In this document: positions 7,131 to 10,136 of the stretch, piece by piece
Layout: every line of letters begins with the position of its first letter
Position numbering within the stretch: position 1 is the stretch's first letter
Source of the DNA: an uncultured Selenomonadaceae bacterium
GTDB lineage: Bacteria; Bacillota; Negativicutes; Selenomonadales; Selenomonadaceae
Direction of reading: 5' to 3'
Assembly (NCBI GenBank): GCA_905233965.1
Contig: CAJOFG010000140.1
Location: forward strand, 2,570 to 12,705
Length of the DNA: 10,136 nt
The notes under the pieces: generated by a model
Databases searched by the model: none
Told to the model about the DNA's origin: nothing
Seen by the model: only the letters and a program-made list of their open reading frames with translations
Program-made: the position numbers and the translations under genes

Positions 7131-7736
7131 TCAATCAATCCAAATATGTTCGTGCTTGTACTCTTTTACTTTCTCGAAAACGCCGCTCATTATCGAACGA
7201 AAATATTCGTCAATTTTTTCCGGCTCCGGCTGCATCTTGTTGCCGACCCACCATTTAATCAGTTCGCTGAAACTTACGGAAATGTGATTTATCAAAAAAT
7301 CTTCCGGTATCTCGGTTTCGGCGAATTTATTTTTTTTGAACGCCTTGTCGCAAAGAAAATTATTCATGTCCTCCCGGAAAAAGCGCAAAAAAATTTCGTT
7401 GTTCTCGCCGGCAAGCAAATTCAGAATCCGGTTTTCGTCCTCCTTCAAATGCCGGAGAATGTGACAGAAAATCGAAACTTTCTGCCCGTCCTTCGTAACG
7501 AAACAATTTTTACTTTCGCTGTCCGACAAACTTTTGAAAATGTGGTTGAAAAGTTCAAAGCAGAGAGAGTTTACAATTTCGTCCTTAGTTTCAAAGTGTG
7601 AGTAAAACGTACTTCGTCCCACGTCGGCTTTGTCGATAATTTCTTGAACGGTGATTTTGTAATACGATTTTTTTTTCAAAAGCTCGGTGAAGGCGTTAAA
7701 AATTGCGTCCCTCGTTTTTCGTTGTCGTCTGTCCAT
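7131..7736 (-). CDS. TetR/AcrR-family transcriptional repressor
   Basis: A 201-residue DNA-binding regulator. The N-terminal TetR helix-turn-helix spans about residues 8-56, with ITVQEIIDKADVGRSTFYSH (28-47) followed by FETKDEI. The C-terminal ligand/dimer domain has the stretch LIKWWVGNKMQPEPEKIDEYF, which resembles the TetR_C_7 (DhaS-like) group common in Firmicutes. It is transcribed divergently from the P1B ATPase gene, the usual TetR arrangement for repressing itself and the neighbour; this role is inferred. Regulators of metal ATPases are more often ArsR/SmtB, MerR or CopY types, so the pairing is unusual. Lys21-23 are encoded by nine consecutive A residues (7668-7676). Upstream of ATG is a purine-rich GGGAAGGGA. 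It is convergent with ugd, with a 1-bp gap. The inducer is unknown. Confidence 0.93.
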   Translation of the reverse strand: MDRRQRKTRDAIFNAFTELLKKKSYYKITVQEIIDKADVGRSTFYSHFETKDEIVNSLCFELFNHIFKSLSDSESKNCFVTKDGQKVSIFCHILRHLKEDENRILNLLAGENNEIFLRFFREDMNNFLCDKAFKKNKFAETEIPEDFLINHISVSFSELIKWWVGNKMQPEPEKIDEYFRSIMSGVFEKVKEYKHEHIWID

Positions 7737-7761
7737 AATCCCTTCCCGTTTTCGTACAAAT

Positions 7762-7780
7762 TTATCGGATTGTCCGGTAA
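7762..7780. promoter_or_regulatory. Candidate operator A (19-bp palindrome) near the tetR promoter
   Basis: Arms TTATCGGA (7762-7769) and TCCGGTAA (7773-7780) are complementary at 7 of 8 positions around a 3-bp centre (TTG). It lies 26 bp upstream of tetR and about 25 bp upstream of the ATPase -35 box, and overlaps a possible tetR -10 (GATAAA on the minus strand). Size and position fit a TetR-family autoregulatory operator. Inference only. Confidence 0.45.
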
Positions 7781-7804
7781 CGAATTTTGAATTGAGTTTG
7801 ATTA

Positions 7805-7834
7805 TTGTTTATGATTGTAAAAATTTTTATAATC
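7805..7834 (+). promoter_or_regulatory. P1B ATPase promoter with 22-bp palindrome (candidate operator B)
   Basis: The -10 is a perfect TATAAT (7828-7833), with a -35 of TTGTTT (7805-7810, 3/6) and a 17-bp spacer. A palindrome spans 7813-7834: GATTgTAAAAA and TTTTTAtAATC match at 10 of 11 arm positions with no spacer. It covers the -10 and most of the promoter spacer, a classic repression position. Its core, AAAAATTTTT, is a common string in this DNA, so only the outer arms carry weight. Its sequence differs from candidate operator A, so the two may serve different regulators. Confidence 0.55.
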
Positions 7835-7864
7835 TTTGTCAAATGAAACGGGGAGTTGATTTAA

Positions 7865-9802
7865 ATGTTTGGAAATATTGCCGGAACAATCGAAGAGATT
7901 GTCGAAAGTTTTGAAAGCGTACCGATGATAATTCTTGCCGGCTTGAGTTTGCTTGTAAGTTTTTTGGCACCGGAACTTTTGGGAGAAAATTTTTTCGACC
8001 CGGCTTGGTGCGCAGTGATTATTTGCGGTGCGCCGATTTTTTATTCAGCCGTCAAGAGGTTGTTCAAAAATTCCGGCGTGAGTAAAATTTCTTCGCCGCT
8101 CTTAATTTCAATCGCGATGTTTGCGGCAATCGGTATCGGCGACTTGTTCGCAGCCGGTGAAGTCGCATTTATCATGGCGTTGGGCGAAATGCTGGAGGAC
8201 TTTACAACCGGACGCGCAAAGCGGGGATTGCACAAATTGATAAATCTTTCTCCGCAAACCGGGCGCGTCATCACAAAAAATTCGGAAGAAATTTTGCCGG
8301 TTGAAAAAATTTCCGTCGGCGACATTGTACGCGTTTTGCCCGGCGAAACTTTCCCGGTTGACGGCGTGATAATTTCCGGCGAAACTTCCGCAGACCAATC
8401 CGTTTTGACCGGTGAATCTTTGCCGGTTGACAAAAAGCCCGGCGACGAAATTTTTTGCGGCACGATAAATCGTTTCGGCGCGGTTGATGTTCGTACGACG
8501 AAAACCGGCGCGGAAAATTCTTTGCAAAAACTTATTCGCATGGTGAAGAATGCGGAATCGAAAAAAGCTCCCATGCAACGAATCGCCGACAAATGCGCAA
8601 GTTACCTCGTCCCCGTCGCGCTGTTGGTCGCAATCGCAACCTATTTTGCAACTTCAGATGTGGTTCGTGCGGTAACCGTTCTGGTAGTTTTCTGTCCGTG
8701 CGCTCTCGTCTTGGCAACGCCGACAGCGATAATGGCGGCGATAGGTCAGGCGACGAAGCACGGAGTGATTATAAAATCCGGTGAGGCTCTCGAACAAATG
8801 GGTAAGGCAAAAGTTATCGCGTTCGACAAGACCGGAACTTTGACGCACGGAAAATTGAAAGTCAGCGATATAATTTCCTTCGACGAAAAAATTTCTTCGG
8901 ACGAATTGTTAAAAATTGTCGCCGGCGCGGAATCGAAAAGCGAACACCCGATAGGGAAAGCAGTCGTTCAATTCGCGAAAGAAAAAAATATTTCGCCGGC
9001 AAAAATTTCAAATTTCAAAATGACGGCGGGCAGAGGAATTTTTTCGACCGTCGGCGGGAAAAAAATTTTTTGCGGCAACGAAAATTTTTTGGAGGAACAA
9101 AATATTTTTCCGGGCGACGAAGTCAAAGAACGGCTGAACTTTTTCGGCGCACAGGGTAAAGCGTCAATCCTCGTTGCCGACGAAGAAAAATGTTTCGGAA
9201 TAATCGCGCTGTCGGATACTCTCCGGGCGAACGCGAAAAATATTATTCAATCGCTTGCCGAGTTGAAAATAAAACCGGTTCTCCTCACCGGCGACAACAA
9301 ACCGGCGGCTGAATATTTGGCGGAGCGTGTCGGCATTTCGGAAGTCTGTTCAAAACTTTTGCCGGAAAATAAAGTCGAAAAAATTATTGCGCTCCAAAAA
9401 GAAAATAACGTCGTCTGCATGATAGGCGACGGCGTGAATGATGCTCCGGCTTTGAAAACGGCGAACGTGGGAATTGCTCCGGGAAAAATCGGAAGTGACA
9501 TCGCGATTGAGGCGGCGGACATCGCTTTGATGAACGACGATATTTCAAAAATTCCTTACATCAAACGACTTTCCGACGCGACGGCGAAAACGATTGTATT
9601 CGGAATTTCTCTTTCCATGACGATAAATATTGTCGCGGTTATTTTGTCGGTACAGGGCTTTTTAAATCCGGTGACCGGTGCGCTCGTTCACAATCTCGGT
9701 TCGTGTCTGGTAATTTTGATTGCGGCACTTTTATACGACAGAAATTTTGAGGACGAAATACCGGAAGAAAGTTATCCGGCTTATGAACTTACAACCAAGT
9801 GA
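7865..9802 (+). CDS. Heavy-metal-translocating P1B-type ATPase (CPC type, no N-terminal metal-binding domain)
   Basis: A 645-residue membrane pump that exports transition-metal ions using ATP. Eight membrane segments are visible in pairs: about 20-40 and 47-66, 78-92 and 94-111, 246-263 and 267-290, 577-598 and 602-623. The actuator motif is TGES (182-185), the TM6 metal site CPC (277-279), the phosphorylated Asp D321 in DKTGT (321-325), the P1B-specific SEHP (359-362), TGD (475-477) and GDGVNDAP (521-528). The last helix carries HNLGS (609-613). It lacks the MSxS pattern of typical Cu(I) pumps and has HNLGS in place of the DxG of ZntA, so Zn/Cd-like specificity is possible but not established. 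There is no HMA (GMTCxxC) or His-rich N-terminal domain. The start is supported by GGGGAG at 7850-7855, 9 nt upstream. It is divergent from the TetR gene, probably its repressor, and followed by its own terminator. Confidence 0.94.
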   Translation: MFGNIAGTIEEIVESFESVPMIILAGLSLLVSFLAPELLGENFFDPAWCAVIICGAPIFYSAVKRLFKNSGVSKISSPLLISIAMFAAIGIGDLFAAGEVAFIMALGEMLEDFTTGRAKRGLHKLINLSPQTGRVITKNSEEILPVEKISVGDIVRVLPGETFPVDGVIISGETSADQSVLTGESLPVDKKPGDEIFCGTINRFGAVDVRTTKTGAENSLQKLIRMVKNAESKKAPMQRIADKCASYLVPVALLVAIATYFATSDVVRAVTVLVVFCPCALVLATPTAIMAAIGQATKHGVIIKSGEALEQMGKAKVIAFDKTGTLTHGKLKVSDIISFDEKISSDELLKIVAGAESKSEHPIGKAVVQFAKEKNISPAKISNFKMTAGRGIFSTVGGKKIFCGNENFLEEQNIFPGDEVKERLNFFGAQGKASILVADEEKCFGIIALSDTLRANAKNIIQSLAELKIKPVLLTGDNKPAAEYLAERVGISEVCSKLLPENKVEKIIALQKENNVVCMIGDGVNDAPALKTANVGIAPGKIGSDIAIEAADIALMNDDISKIPYIKRLSDATAKTIVFGISLSMTINIVAVILSVQGFLNPVTGALVHNLGSCLVILIAALLYDRNFEDEIPEESYPAYELTTK

Positions 9803-9822
9803 AAATTAAGTCGAACAAAAGT

Positions 9823-9866
9823 AAAAACCTCCGTCGGAGAAAAAATTTCGGCGAAGGTTTTTTCAT
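9823..9866 (+). terminator. Intrinsic terminator of the P1B ATPase gene
   Basis: AAAACCTCCGTCG (9824-9836) pairs with CGGCGAAGGTTTT (9849-9861) with one C/A mismatch and one G-U pair, followed by more T residues. It begins about 20 nt after the stop codon. A smaller CTCC/GGAG hairpin can form inside the left arm. The rest of the gap to the next gene (to 10077) holds only the promoter listed next and an AT-rich leader. Confidence 0.7.
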
Positions 9867-9915
9867 TTTTCCGGAAAAAAATTCGCCGGAAAAAAATTTT
9901 TATGACGTTTCAAAA

Positions 9916-9948
9916 GGTGTTGACACCGATTTTTTTACATTGTATATT
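9916..9948 (+). promoter_or_regulatory. Near-consensus promoter with palindromic -35 for the gene at the right edge
   Basis: The -35 is a perfect TTGACA (9920-9925), then a 17-bp spacer and -10 TATATT (9943-9948, 5/6). The -35 sits in the palindrome GGTGT-TG-ACACC (9916-9927), whose GTGTTGACAC core is identical to that upstream of the MFS gene. The -10 is followed into ATATTTTATAT (9944-9954), a string also found at the typA -10 (1658-1668). The leader to the predicted start codon would be about 120 nt, long enough for post-transcriptional control, but I see no recognisable riboswitch. Confidence 0.6.
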
Positions 9949-10077
9949 TTATATAAATTTGTGAAAAAGTGTTATTTTTTTTTACCGAATTTACGAATAT
10001 ACTATATAAAAGGAAAATTTTTTGGCGAATTTGATTTTTCAGTGCATGGAAGATTTTTTAACCGGGAGTGAATGGAA

Positions 10078-10136
10078 ATGAAACGCGCTGTCAGAAGGAA
10101 AAAACAAAGGATTATAAACAAACTTTTTGCCGGCGG
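10078..10136 (+). CDS. Start of an unidentified gene (cut by window edge)
   Basis: An open frame begins at ATG 10078 with MKRAVRRKKQRIINKLFAG and runs off the end of the window. GGGAG at 10064-10068 is 9 nt from this ATG and only 3 nt from the in-frame ATG at 10072, so 10078 is the better start. The N-terminus is strongly basic (8 of the first 13 residues are Lys or Arg) and could precede a membrane segment or be a nucleic-acid-binding tail. Too little is present to assign a family. A strong promoter lies upstream at 9920-9948. Confidence 0.5.
   Translation, partial: MKRAVRRKKQRIINKLFAG

Noticed and set aside
9799..10071. 90-residue open frame starting GTG that overlaps the ATPase stop codon
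   Set aside because: It runs through the ATPase terminator and a near-consensus promoter, has no ribosome binding site fit, and reads as Lys/Phe-rich translated A/T runs.
1..10136. CRISPR array, tRNA/rRNA genes, prophage or toxin-antitoxin pair
   Set aside because: No regularly spaced direct repeats, cloverleaf-like segments, integrase or paired small overlapping genes were seen on either strand.

Overview
The window is chromosomal DNA of moderate GC content from a bacterium with strong GGAGG-type ribosome binding sites and sigma70/A-like promoters. It is very rich in A/T homopolymer runs inside otherwise GC-containing genes. The gene content (TypA GTPase, Bcr/CflA transporter, dCache chemoreceptor, short HasB/Ugd-type UDP-glucose dehydrogenase, TetR with a DhaS-like C-terminus, CPC-type P1B ATPase) fits a Firmicutes-like organism, perhaps of the Negativicutes. 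That placement is a guess from style and cannot be proved here. The chemoreceptor implies chemotaxis and probably motility.

Layout, left to right: typA (minus strand, 3' end cut by the window edge) is divergent from a Bcr/CflA-family MFS drug transporter, across a 115-bp gap whose two -35 boxes flank and share a palindrome. A 129-bp element with terminal inverted repeats and flanking TA sits exactly on the transporter's stop codon. A bidirectional terminator follows, then a full-length methyl-accepting chemotaxis protein on the minus strand. Next on the plus strand are a small secreted protein of unknown function with its own terminator, and a monocistronic ugd. ugd runs tail-to-tail, with one base between stop codons, into a TetR-family repressor gene. 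The repressor is divergent from a heavy-metal P1B-type ATPase; their shared 128-bp gap holds two different palindromes, one covering the ATPase -10 box. After the ATPase come a terminator, a near-consensus promoter, and the first ~20 codons of an unidentified gene.

Functionally this is a series of mostly single-gene units, not one large operon. The clearest working pair is TetR plus P1B ATPase, probably an inducible metal-efflux module with an unusual regulator family for this transporter. I found no CRISPR array, tRNA, rRNA, phage module or recognisable new multi-gene defence system. The most interesting structural features are the small TIR element fused to a stop codon, and the recurring GTGTTGACAC palindrome around -35 boxes.
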